From NCBI GenBank assembly GCA_903936775.1, contig CAIZWU010000150.1, positions 1 through 33,010 on the forward strand: a DNA stretch of 33,010 nucleotides. Reading direction: 5' to 3'. The translations under genes and the position numbers were made by a program. Positions within the stretch are counted from its first letter, which is position 1; the number at the start of each line of letters is the position of its first letter. Positions 15,910 to 25,800 of this stretch are shown in pieces. The notes under the pieces are model-generated. The model was not told the origin of the DNA. It worked only from the letters and a program-made list of their open reading frames with translations, and did no database searches. Origin of the DNA: an uncultured bacterium (GTDB taxonomy: Bacteria > Verrucomicrobiota > Verrucomicrobiia > Verrucomicrobiales > V1-33).

Positions 15910-17682
15910 ATGCTCGAGACCATCCGCAAGCACCACTACATCCTCATGCTGTTCATCGCCATTCTGGTGTGTGTGGCCTTTGTGTTTTTCGGCGATCAAA
16001 GCAGCATGGATGGAAACAATCCCGATGCCAAACCCCTCGCCACGGTGGATGGCCAGGATTACTACCGCAATGATCTGGCCCAGATCGACAGCCAACGGGG
16101 TATCGTTTACCGCCTGCTCGACCCGTCCAATCAATTGGCCCAGTTCACCGACCCGCTCGCCTTTTACGTCAATACCCTGGGCGGCAACCCCATGATGCGC
16201 CGGCCCGCGATCGTGCAACGTTATGGCCCCGGAGGCCGCGATGACATCGATCTCGACTTCTGCATGAATGTCGCCACCATCCGCGCCGAGGCCAAAAAGC
16301 TCGGCGTCGAAGTCGACCGGACCGACCTCGAGAAATTTGTCCAGACGGTGGGCGGATTCCAGACCAGTGGGCAATTTGATCCTGCCAAATACGAAGCTTT
16401 CCTGTCCAGCGGTGCCCTGGGAGACCGGGTCAATACCGAACGCCGCCTCTATATCACCCTGCGGGATGTCATGCTCTTCCAGCGCATGAACAAACTCATC
16501 GGCGGAACCCTCGCCCCCTCACCGGCGGCCATCAATTCCAGCTACGCCGAAGCGAAACAGAAAACCACCGCCGCCTACGCGCTGGTCGAGAAGGCCAAAC
16601 AGCCAGCCACGGTTCCTGCCGACGAAGCGATTCAAAAATTCTATGACGAGGCCAAGGCCAAATTCGAGGCCTACACCGCCGATGCCACCAAAACCGCTCC
16701 CGACCCGCTGGTTCTCTCGGAGGAAAAACGCGCCATCCGCTACATCCTGATCAATCTGCCGACCCCTCCCCCTGCCCTTCCGGCTCCCCAACCAGAAGAC
16801 ACCGCCACTCTTCCGGAAGACCAAAAGAAAGCCAAAGCAGAGGAATTCAAAAAGAAAGTCGAAGAACATACTGCCGCCATGGTCGCCCGCGCTGAGGCCA
16901 TGAAAACCTACGAGACCGACCGCAAAGCCCTCCTCACCAAGGCCGACGCCATCAGTTCCGAGCTCGCCGCTGAAGAGCGCGGCGCCCGCACCTTTGATGA
17001 AATCGTGAAGGCCTCCGGGCTGGAAGCCCTCCTCAGCGACTCCTTTACCGCCGCCGCCCCTCCCGAAGATCTGAAAGCGGAGCCCAAGCTGGTCACCGAG
17101 ATCTTCCAATCCCCCAACGACCTGACCTTGCCCCACACCCTGCAAACCTCCAAAGGTTACGGCATTTTCGAACTCGCCAAAGTGGAAGCCCCTGCCCTGC
17201 TTCCCTTGGATCAGGTCAAAACCAAAATCAGTGAAAAACTGGCAGCCGACGCCTTGGCCGACGCCTTGAAAGCTGCCGCGGACACTGCCCGCACCAGCAT
17301 CGCCGAGGCTGTCAAGGCCGGCAAATCCTTCATCGAAGCGTCCACCGCGGCCGGCCTCACCGTCACCGAAGTTCCGGCCTACACCAAAGACAAGCCCCCC
17401 GCCGATGTCCCCAACCAAGGAGTGATCACCGAGGCCGCAGCCGAACTGAATCCCGGAGAAATCTCCACTCCCCGCGAAGTCCCGGAAGGCCTCCTCCTCG
17501 TCGCCACCCTTAAGCGGGAACTGCCCAAAGACCCCAAGATGGATGAAGACAAAAAGGCTCAGGCCAAAGAAATGACTGAAGGCGGGGAAGGCGGATTCCT
17601 TCCGACCTACAGTCCGCTTTTCGAAGCCTGGTTCAAGGCCCACCGCAACGAATCCTCCTCCCGGCTGACTCCCGAGGCTTGA
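15910..17682 (+). CDS. ppiD: SurA/PpiD-like membrane-anchored chaperone (peptidyl-prolyl isomerase family)
   Basis: A 590-residue protein built like PpiD: a short cytoplasmic start, one membrane anchor (YILMLFIAILVCVAFVFFGD), a SurA-type N-terminal segment (ATVDGQDYYRNDLAQI, helical region to about 200), a middle region around EKRAIRYILI, and a further part to the C terminus. It should sit in the periplasm and help outer-membrane or secreted proteins fold. A long Lys/Glu/Ala-rich helical insert (about 285-370) interrupts the usual layout, and I cannot clearly recognise a full parvulin catalytic domain, so isomerase activity is doubtful and the symbol is by family. It diverges from ddl across 280 bp. 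Confidence 0.7.
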   Translation: MLETIRKHHYILMLFIAILVCVAFVFFGDQSSMDGNNPDAKPLATVDGQDYYRNDLAQIDSQRGIVYRLLDPSNQLAQFTDPLAFYVNTLGGNPMMRRPAIVQRYGPGGRDDIDLDFCMNVATIRAEAKKLGVEVDRTDLEKFVQTVGGFQTSGQFDPAKYEAFLSSGALGDRVNTERRLYITLRDVMLFQRMNKLIGGTLAPSPAAINSSYAEAKQKTTAAYALVEKAKQPATVPADEAIQKFYDEAKAKFEAYTADATKTAPDPLVLSEEKRAIRYILINLPTPPPALPAPQPEDTATLPEDQKKAKAEEFKKKVEEHTAAMVARAEAMKTYETDRKALLTKADAISSELAAEERGARTFDEIVKASGLEALLSDSFTAAAPPEDLKAEPKLVTEIFQSPNDLTLPHTLQTSKGYGIFELAKVEAPALLPLDQVKTKISEKLAADALADALKAAADTARTSIAEAVKAGKSFIEASTAAGLTVTEVPAYTKDKPPADVPNQGVITEAAAELNPGEISTPREVPEGLLLVATLKRELPKDPKMDEDKKAQAKEMTEGGEGGFLPTYSPLFEAWFKAHRNESSSRLTPEA

Positions 17683-17783
17683 GTTGGTTCCTGAGCCAAG
17701 GCATTTGCGGAACCGTCTGGCCCACCCCTGCCTGCGGCCTGAACTGATAACAGCGGGGCTGCCACCGGCTCAAAACCTTTCCC

Positions 17784-18116
17784 ATGCCTTCCGTTCAAGA
17801 CCTCCTCGACGAAGCCAGTGGCTGTGTGGCGCTGGGGGAACTTGCCGCCGCTGCCGTCCTCTACCGTCAGGCCACGGAACTGGACCCTGCCAACTTCGAC
17901 GCGTGGCATTCCCTCGGGATGGCCCTGATGCGTGACGGGCAACTCCAGGCCGCCCTCGGTCCGGCTCTTATGGCCACCGACCTCCGGCCCAACGACCTCC
18001 TCGCCTGGACGGCCCTGTCCCAACTCCACGTCCGGATGGGCCAGATCGCTGAAGCAGAGACGGCCAAAGCCAACGCCCGCATCCTCTCCCTCGGCGGGAA
18101 AATCGCCCGGGAATAA
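17784..18116 (+). CDS. Small TPR-repeat protein
   Basis: A 110-residue protein of tandem tetratricopeptide-like helices: GELAAAAVLYRQATELDPANFDAWHSLGMALMRDG, then LGPALMATDLRPNDLLAWTALSQLHVRMGQIAEAETAKANAR. There is no signal peptide or membrane segment, so it is probably a cytoplasmic adaptor. It follows the PpiD-like gene after about 100 bp on the same strand and converges with jetD across 25 bp. A specific partner cannot be inferred. Confidence 0.75.
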   Translation: MPSVQDLLDEASGCVALGELAAAAVLYRQATELDPANFDAWHSLGMALMRDGQLQAALGPALMATDLRPNDLLAWTALSQLHVRMGQIAEAETAKANARILSLGGKIARE

Positions 18117-18141
18117 AGCCCGCCGCCCTTTCGCCGTCGCT

Positions 18142-19362
18142 TCAATCCCGCGGAAGGATCAGATCCGCCAGTTGCGGCAATCCCCTCGCCTCCTGCTCGA
18201 AGTTGCCTTTGCGCCCCGCCGCGAACATCGCTTCCAGATCAGCGCGGCAATCTGCCATCTCCGGGGCCAACCTCAGGTTTGCCAGGACGCAGTGATCGTA
18301 AAGGGTCAGAGCCGGACTGCCCGCCTTGTCCTGCCAATCCATCTCCAGCCGCCGCACCTTGCGGCCCGCAATTTGCCGCAGCTTCAGCAAAATCAGATAT
18401 CCGGCCGCATCGGTATCCCCGAAGTGCCAGCAAGACAGGGACTCCGGCAACTTTTCCAGCAGGAGGCGGACGGCCAACGTGGGAAAAGAGGTCGCAAATA
18501 CCAGGGCATCACGCCGCTGATTCGCCGCGGCCAACCGGCGGAAGGTCGTCTTGCGGTTTTCCACACTGACCAATTTCACCGCCGTGGTCGTGACCCGCAC
18601 TGCCCGCTCCAGATCGGCCGCAGTAATCTGATCCCCATGCCGCAGCCCTCCTGACTCATGACGCGTCCCATCCGCAAAATGCAGCGTCAGAGGCCCATCA
18701 AATAACAGGCAGCTGTTCGAAGCCATGATGCCCAGCGTTTCGAGGGTGGCCGGCCTTTGGAAAAACAGGGTCAGCCCCGACTCGACCACCCGCCGGTTCC
18801 GTTCCAGCGCCTTGGAATCCAAACCAAGGACCACACTGGCATCCCTCACCAAAGTAAATGGGCCCCACTCCCGGGCCGTCAGGGCCCGGATCAGCTCCAG
18901 CAGCTTCCCGGCCGCTTCCGGCTCCTGCCAGCGGAAGGGCCGCAGCCCGCGGCCTTCCTTGAAAGCCGCCAGCACCCTGGCACACCCTTCCTCCCATTCA
19001 TCGGAAAGCACCGGATGCCCCGCCGCCCGCTGCGCTTCCACCACGGCGACCGACCGGGCGAGGCACTCTGCCGGCGGCGTCCTCTGGAATAGGGCCTGCA
19101 ACCACGCCTCCCCGGCCACCGGCAACCGCACCCGTTCGATGAACTGCCGGTAGCGGTGCCGCGCCAGCACCAGCCGCCCTTCCCTTTCCAACGCCTCCGC
19201 CTCCCGCCCCGCCTGGGCCCGTTCCGCGGCCCCTGACAAACCAGCCGCATCCAGCAGATCCTCCCAATCCCGCGCCAGGGGAATCCGTCCCGGCTCCGCC
19301 CGCCGCCCCCGCAGCCGTTGCCAATCCCGATGGAATGCCTCCAGCCAGACCGGCGGTTTCAT
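18142..19362 (-). CDS. jetD: JetD-like TOPRIM protein (DUF3322/DUF2220)
   Basis: A 406-residue protein matching JetD/MksG, the plasmid-cleaving subunit of Wadjet: an N-terminal DUF3322-like helical part (about 1-200) and a C-terminal DUF2220 TOPRIM part. The TOPRIM metal ligands are visible: Glu268 in SVENRKTTF and Asp316/Asp318 in FGDTDAAGY. The length matches JetD, and nothing suggests decay. Its ATG overlaps the jetC stop (TCAT at 19359-19362, read as ATGA), so translation is probably coupled. In known Wadjet systems JetD works with the JetABC condensin to cut small circular plasmids; here JetC is present but JetA and JetB are not found. Confidence 0.85.
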   Translation of the reverse strand: MKPPVWLEAFHRDWQRLRGRRAEPGRIPLARDWEDLLDAAGLSGAAERAQAGREAEALEREGRLVLARHRYRQFIERVRLPVAGEAWLQALFQRTPPAECLARSVAVVEAQRAAGHPVLSDEWEEGCARVLAAFKEGRGLRPFRWQEPEAAGKLLELIRALTAREWGPFTLVRDASVVLGLDSKALERNRRVVESGLTLFFQRPATLETLGIMASNSCLLFDGPLTLHFADGTRHESGGLRHGDQITAADLERAVRVTTTAVKLVSVENRKTTFRRLAAANQRRDALVFATSFPTLAVRLLLEKLPESLSCWHFGDTDAAGYLILLKLRQIAGRKVRRLEMDWQDKAGSPALTLYDHCVLANLRLAPEMADCRADLEAMFAAGRKGNFEQEARGLPQLADLILPRD

Positions 19363-22300
19363 GTCAGGATTTCCTGCAGACGGTCCCGGTCCACCCGGAT
19401 CACCCAGTTTTCAATACCCGTGATGGTATCCCTCTCCCACGTCCGCTCCACCCGGCACTGCACGATGGTATCGGCATGCGCCGCCATGGTTGGCAGGCGG
19501 TCCTCCGGAAAGGCCATGATCAGCTGCAGCCCAAAGTTCCGCGCCAGAGCCAGACAGTCATCAATCCGGTCCCCCGACAATTTTGAAAACGCCTCATCCA
19601 TCACCACCAGCCCCAGATTGATCTGTGGTGAGCGCTGTCCCTGGTCATAGACCCGGCGGAAGGCCGCGAGGGTCGCCACAAAAAACGGCGCCTGATTTTC
19701 CCCACCGCTTTGTTTCTTCGCGATCTTGTCCAGATCCGCCGCGGCCTCATCCCCCCGGCCGGCATGGTGCGCCATCATCCGCCAGTGATGATAATAGCGG
19801 TAATCCAGCGCCCGTTGCGCCCTCGTATCCCCGCCCTGTTCCGCCGCCTCAATCGCCGCCATCAATTCCGCCTTGGCCCGCTCGATTTCCTCACTGGCCG
19901 CCGCATTGAAAAGTCCCATGTCCTCGCCGGAAGGAAGCCCCTTGTCCACCAGCGCCCAGATCGCAGTATGCGACCGGTCGGTGGTGCTGCGGATTTGATA
20001 GCGCCACCCGCCGATCTCACAATCCATCGCCCGGTTCAGCTCCCGTTTGGTCCGCTCCGCCTCCGCCAGTTTCTCGCGGATCACATCCAGCACCTGATGC
20101 TGCAGCCGTTCCTCCCATTCCCGCCGGGCCTTTTCAGCCTCCTCCCGGAACCGGGGCAGCTCCTGCTCCTCCAACTCCCGGCGGCGCTGGTCATAACGGT
20201 CGTTGGAGGCATCCGCGATATCAAAAGCATCCCCCAGTTCGGGATGCGCCTCCAGCATGGCCCGCCGCTCCTCATCCCGCCGCCGCTGATGCCCCTCCGC
20301 CTCTGCCAGCCGCTGCCGGGCCAGCTCTGCGGCCTGGTCCATCCGTTGCCGCCATGTACCCGGCTGCGCCAGTGCGGCCTCCCAGCGGGCGGTCACTTCG
20401 GATTCCGCGACCCCGTTCACCCGGACGCGGGATTCCTGACAAGCGATCATCAGCGTTTTTTCCTGCTCCCGCAGCGTGCCCAGGGCATCGGCCAGGCCCC
20501 GCATTTCCTGCTCCGCCCGGGTCACCCGCTCGTCCAGCCGGGCCGCCCGTTCCACCAGTCCGTCCCCCTCGTTTTGCAGCTGCCGCATCCGGCTCACGGC
20601 CGCTTCCCGTTCCGGGGTTGCCAACAGCTTGAGGGTTTCCTCCAACATATCCACCTCGCGCCCGGATTCGGCAAGCCGGCGCAGGTCATTGCTGCCCGGA
20701 GGCACCGCAAAATCATTCAACTGCCAATCCCGGCCCTTGTGCAGCCAGGCATTCCAGTCCTCCCGCCGCCGCCGCTGGGTGGTCAGTTCCGCGACCAATT
20801 CCTCCAGTTCCACTTCCCGGGTCTCGCGCAGGCGCCGCAGGCCATTTTCACCCAGGGTCAGTTCCTTCGCCGGGACCAGGCGCTCCCGGCGCGGAGGATC
20901 CTTCAACCATCCATCCGCCGACAAGGCCCGCGGAAACCGCTCCAGATCCCTGACATGTTTTACCGGCATCACGTCCCCCAGCCGCACATCCAGCCACGCC
21001 GATGCGCCCGGATGCGCCGTCTCCAGAAACTGCCGCAGGGAACCCTGTCCGGCTCCCGTGGTGAGGCCCGCCAATTCATCAGGATGCAGCAGCGGCTCCT
21101 CCGCGCTGGCCACCCGCTGCGCCGTCTCCCATGCCGCCGCAAAATCCTCGGGCAGGATCGCCTGCCGGTCCTGGGCCAGCAGCGATTCCAGCAACGGCCA
21201 CCACTTTTCACCCGCACCTGTCACCTCGACCACCCGCCCCAATGCCACGGCCCGCTGACCCTTGGCCCGCAGCGCGTCCAACAGCGGCGAGGCCGCCGCC
21301 CGGCCTTCCCGGTAGTGGGCCAGATCCTCACTCAATTGTTTTTCCCGGGCTTCGAGGGCCTTGATGGCTCCTGACAATACCCTGACTTCCTCCGCGCCCT
21401 GCGCCAGCAGCCCATCGGCCGTCCTCGCCAGCCTCGAGGAAGCGTCCAGGGCAGCCCCCGTATCGGTCCCCCGCAATACCATCAAATCCGGTTCCGCCTC
21501 CGCCGGATAGGCCACCCCGAGGTTCTCCCCATGCCGCAGCCACTGCTGCCAGTATTGGGTGCGGCCATGCAGGAAATCCCGGGCGTTCTGGTGCAGCGTC
21601 CGCAGTTGTTTCAGATCCGTCCGCGCGCCGGCCAGTTTCTGTTTGGTCTCATCGAGGCGGGAAGCGGCATCATCCTTGAACACCTCCCGCTGCACCTCTT
21701 CCAGCAAACCCTGCAGCGCATTCCGCTCCACAATGGCCGCCTCTTTCGCCTCCAGGTTGGCGGTATGATCGGCTTGCCATTTCTCCAGCTTTTCCTCCCG
21801 CAGGCGCACACCATCGGCCACCTCCGCGTGAGCCAGCGCCTCCCGCAGATACGACCACAGCCCGGAGTCCTTGCGGGCCTGCTGCTCCATCCCATGATGT
21901 CCCGCAATCTTCGTCAGGCGCTCCAATTGTCCGCTCATTTTCCCGAGCCGTTCCTGGGCCCGGCGGTGCGCATCCACACTGGCCTTCACCGCCTTCACAT
22001 CCGGCAGCGAAGGCTCCAATAAAAAGTCCCGGATGAACTTCTCAAAGTTTTCCACCGGCTGGAACGCCATCGCACTCGGCAGGGTCTTGTTCATTTCCGT
22101 CCGGCCAAATCCGAGGTGCGCCCGCAGCGCCATCTCATCCAGATACGTCGCCTGACGATCCCAGATCTCGGCCCCGATATCCCGCTTCCACCGCACCCGG
22201 AATTCATCTTCCGGCAAAAAAGCCACGGTTCCCCCGTCCCCGCCCCCACTGGTCAGGAAATCCTCTTCCTCCACCCGCCGCGGCACACAAAACCAAGCGG

Positions 22301-22694
22301 TTTTCGGCTTCGCGGTCGGGCTGTCATACTCAATCCTTGCCCCCCAGGTCTCCCGCCTCACCGATCCATCGGCCGCCTCCGGCCAGGCAAATTCCAGCCC
22401 GGCCAGCGTCACCCCGGACGGCCTTAAATAACGTTCCTGCCCATCCCGTCCCACCGTGTTGGTATCACACAAACAATACCCCCGCAGCGTCCGGCCACTG
22501 CCCGCCCCTGCCGCCGCTTTGTTGAACCGGCTGGTCTGCTCCCCCAGCATCACAAACTGGATCAAATCGAGCAGCGCACTCTTTCCGGACCCATTCGCCC
22601 CCGTGATCAGGGTCAGTCCACGCACATCGATGAACTGCCGGTATCCATACCAGTTCACGGCTAAAATTCGACTGAGCGTGGCGCGGGGAGTCAT
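19359..22694 (-). CDS. jetC: JetC-like SMC ATPase (MukB/MksF type)
   Basis: A 1111-residue SMC-family ATPase of the MukB/MksF/JetC type. The head halves flank long coiled coils: Walker A TGANGSGKS (31-39) after LAVNWYGYRQF, ABC signature SGGENQAPF (996-1004) and Walker B VVMDEAFSK (Asp1033, Glu1034). A globular hinge-like segment lies at about 470-620 (DALRAKGQRAVALGRVVEV to ELTLGENGLRRLRE). All catalytic motifs are intact. I start at the ATG at 22694, preceded by GGAAG at good spacing; in-frame ATGs at 22727 and 22745 are alternatives. Such ATPases load or extrude DNA with a kleisin and a KITE subunit; neither gene is nearby. The FtsK-like gene ends about 160 bp upstream. Confidence 0.88.
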   Translation of the reverse strand: MTPRATLSRILAVNWYGYRQFIDVRGLTLITGANGSGKSALLDLIQFVMLGEQTSRFNKAAAGAGSGRTLRGYCLCDTNTVGRDGQERYLRPSGVTLAGLEFAWPEAADGSVRRETWGARIEYDSPTAKPKTAWFCVPRRVEEEDFLTSGGGDGGTVAFLPEDEFRVRWKRDIGAEIWDRQATYLDEMALRAHLGFGRTEMNKTLPSAMAFQPVENFEKFIRDFLLEPSLPDVKAVKASVDAHRRAQERLGKMSGQLERLTKIAGHHGMEQQARKDSGLWSYLREALAHAEVADGVRLREEKLEKWQADHTANLEAKEAAIVERNALQGLLEEVQREVFKDDAASRLDETKQKLAGARTDLKQLRTLHQNARDFLHGRTQYWQQWLRHGENLGVAYPAEAEPDLMVLRGTDTGAALDASSRLARTADGLLAQGAEEVRVLSGAIKALEAREKQLSEDLAHYREGRAAASPLLDALRAKGQRAVALGRVVEVTGAGEKWWPLLESLLAQDRQAILPEDFAAAWETAQRVASAEEPLLHPDELAGLTTGAGQGSLRQFLETAHPGASAWLDVRLGDVMPVKHVRDLERFPRALSADGWLKDPPRRERLVPAKELTLGENGLRRLRETREVELEELVAELTTQRRRREDWNAWLHKGRDWQLNDFAVPPGSNDLRRLAESGREVDMLEETLKLLATPEREAAVSRMRQLQNEGDGLVERAARLDERVTRAEQEMRGLADALGTLREQEKTLMIACQESRVRVNGVAESEVTARWEAALAQPGTWRQRMDQAAELARQRLAEAEGHQRRRDEERRAMLEAHPELGDAFDIADASNDRYDQRRRELEEQELPRFREEAEKARREWEERLQHQVLDVIREKLAEAERTKRELNRAMDCEIGGWRYQIRSTTDRSHTAIWALVDKGLPSGEDMGLFNAAASEEIERAKAELMAAIEAAEQGGDTRAQRALDYRYYHHWRMMAHHAGRGDEAAADLDKIAKKQSGGENQAPFFVATLAAFRRVYDQGQRSPQINLGLVVMDEAFSKLSGDRIDDCLALARNFGLQLIMAFPEDRLPTMAAHADTIVQCRVERTWERDTITGIENWVIRVDRDRLQEILT

Positions 22695-22856
22695 GTTGTC
22701 TTCCTTCTTCGCGGGGTTCCCATTCATCGGCAAGGCCAGAGGCAAAAACGTGGTTCAACGATCAATTCCATCCGCATAGGGCCTTCCCCGGTCCGAAAGC
22801 AGACAGGGCATTTTCATCCCTGCCCGCCAGGATCTTGGAAGCGGACCCGCCCAAGT

Positions 22857-25800
22857 TCACAGCGCCGCCACCGCAGGCTGGCGCGCCGCCAGCATCCCGG
22901 CCGTTTTCTCCAGCCATACCTGATCCGGGGCAGCATACGGGCGGAACGTTTCGAGGGTGCCGTCATGCTCGTTGTAGAACAGGGCACGGTGCAGCCCGAG
23001 ATTTCCAGCCGCAGGCGAGTCGATCAGGCTGGCGGAATCGTTGGCGCTCATCTGGAAGACGACCCGCATCTCAAATTCCGTCAGAGCCTTGCGGCTGATG
23101 CTGCGGTTGACGTTGTTGAAGGTATCGAGGGAGACCAGCAGATGGATGCCATGGCTGCTGCCTTCAGTAATCAGTTCATTGAACTGCGCCCCGGGACTGG
23201 CGGTGCTTTCGCTGTCCATGGAGAAGCTGAAGTCATCCTCCTGCCGGAGCTTCTTGAATCGATGCAGTCCGTGGATGAACACGTAGGTCGTGGGCGCAGC
23301 CTGACTGCCATCCACGGCCCGGGCCTTGAGGTCCTCACTGAGGGTGCCGATCGCCGCCGCCGCCTCGTTGGGCCGGACCAGCGTCAGACCCGGCACCGCC
23401 ACCGCGAGTTGGTCGATGAATTCCGCCTCGGACGTGCCGGGGGTGGCACTGTGGAAGAAGACAAACCGGGCGCTGCCGGCGGGATACTGCGCGGAGAGCG
23501 CCAGCAGGGAGAGACCCAGCAGGGTGAGGGACGCTTCCTCACGCTGGCCCACCACCAGCAGGTGTTGACCACTCTGGCGGTGGAAGACCGCTTCGGTCGG
23601 CCCCTTGATGGCATTGGGAGCGCCCAGCCAGCACCGGCCGGCCGCCGGGGCGGTGGGGGGCGCGGCACCCAGCACCTTGCGCAGCAGAGCATTGCCTAGC
23701 AGGTCAGCCGGGGCATTGCCCTCGAAGACGATCGGGGCCATCTGGGCCTTGTCAGACTTCACCGCGAGCTCGTGGATTTGATCCAACAGGCGGTCGCGCT
23801 CAGCATCCGGCAGCCATACCACCTGGAAGGGACTGTTCCCTTCCACCGAACCGGCCGCGTCGTTGTAGATCCCTTCGCCGGGGCGGGAAAGGAGGCGCGG
23901 GGCGGCATTGTTGTCGTCCATGATCAGATAGGCATCGGCCTCGTTGCACTGCAGGGCGACCCGGATGCTCATCTGGCCAAGGGTGGCCCGGGCCAGCGAG
24001 TAGGCCCCGCCGAGAGTTTGCGAGCCCAATAACACGTGAATCCCGAAGGCCCGGCCCTGACGGACAATCCGGTCGAGCAGCAGCGAGGCCGTCTGGGCGA
24101 TGGGATCGTCATCGACAAAGAACTCCTGGAATTCATCAATGATCAGCAGAGAGCGCGGCATCGGTTCGGTGGCGCCACTGCGCTGATACCCGGCCAGGTC
24201 CTGCACGTTGAGCTGACGGAAGCGGTCGCCGCGGCGTTTCAATTCCTCATCCAACCGGTGCAGCACACTGAGGGCAAACTCGCGGTCACTCTCAATCGCG
24301 ACCACCCGGGCGTGCGGGAGTTTTTTGTTGGCGTAGCATTTGAATTCCACGCCCTTCTTGAAGTCGATCAGATAGAACTCAACCTGATCCGGGCTGCAGG
24401 TCAGCGCCAGATTGGTGATGATAACATGGAAGAGGGTGGATTTCCCCGACCCGGTTTTTCCGGCGAAGAGGGCGTGCTGGCGGGTGCCCTTGCCGATGGC
24501 CAGCATCTGGTGTTTGACCGCGCCGGTCCGGCCGATCGCGATGCGGAGTTCGTTGGTGGTGTCTCCCTTCCAATAGTCCTCCGGCACCGGGGAAATCTGG
24601 GAGAACGGCACTTCCACGCGGCCGGAATCGATACTGGCCTTGCCGATACGATGCAACAGAGCAAGGGCCTGCTCGGCGGGCGGCGGTGATTCCGGGGTGA
24701 GGGTCAGACCGGACATTTTAAGCCCCCGCAGCTCCCAGCCCTTGTTCACGTAACGCATTGCGACCCGGTTGGGACCGGTATCGTTGCTGGTAAACCCATC
24801 GGGCTGGGGCGCCCGGAGGTCGGTGTGCATCAGGGTGAACACCCCGCAACGCGGACCACTGGAAACGATGCTTTCCAAACGCTTCACGGCGGACTCGCTG
24901 AAGTTGGCCGGGAAGTCGGCGATCACGAGGAAATGGTATTTTTCAGCGACCACTCCGGCCTGATTGTTATACTCCGTGATGCTTTCAAACTCATTGCGCA
25001 GATACATTTGGATGACCTTCTCAATGTGGCCACTGAGGATGCCGAGGCGTTCCTCGATCTGTTCCCGCTGGGTCCAGATGCGGTGATTGATCAAGCTGTC
25101 TTCGTAGTCCGAGAGATGCATCAATCCGCCAAAGTTTTGCCCCAGCCCGACCGGGTCGATGATGTTGAAGGAAGCCTTCCCGGGCCGGCTGGCGGCCAGC
25201 AGGCGGAGGATGATGTTATTGAGCACTTCGGCAACCGGCCCCTGGGCGGACCCTTCCGATTGCAAAAGCAGCGATCCCTGTGCCGGGAAGGAGAGGGTCA
25301 ACGGAAGGTCGAAGGTGGCGGGCCCGGGAATCACGAAACGGGCAGTGTGCGGACGGGATCCGGCATGGGCCGCGAGGTCCACCGTCAGGTGCGCGAAAGG
25401 CAAGGCGACCGGAGCCGCGACGGGCGGCGTCCACGTGTCGGCCGTCAATTCCGGCCACCCCGGAGCCAGCGGTTCGGCAGCCGCACGGATGGTGGCCAGC
25501 TCTTCGAGGACCGGCGGCACGGTCTTCCGCCAAGTCGCTTCGAGGACTTCCCAGCGGACCTCGTCGGCCGCCGTGAGTTCTGCCGTTTCGGCCGCGTGTT
25601 TCGCATTCAGAGCCTCGCGGCGGGCATTGAATTTCGCCTCACATTCCGCGCTTTCGGCGCTGTGGGAGGTTTCGAGGACGCGACGTTTGGCATCCACGGT
25701 CGCTTCATTGCGCGCCGCCAGACGGGGGACCTGAGCTTTGATTTTCTGCTGCGCGGCGGCGGCAAAATCGGTATCCACTGTGGCCACCCCACCCCACTGG

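Noticed and set aside
16519..17643. 374-codon Gly/Phe-rich minus-strand ORF
   Set aside because: Antisense shadow of the Lys/Glu/Ala-rich PpiD-like gene.
22695..22856. Terminator or promoter between the FtsK-like gene and jetC
   Set aside because: CAGGG/CCCTG forms a short stem but no T-run follows, and no convincing -35/-10 pair was found, so neither is reported as a feature.
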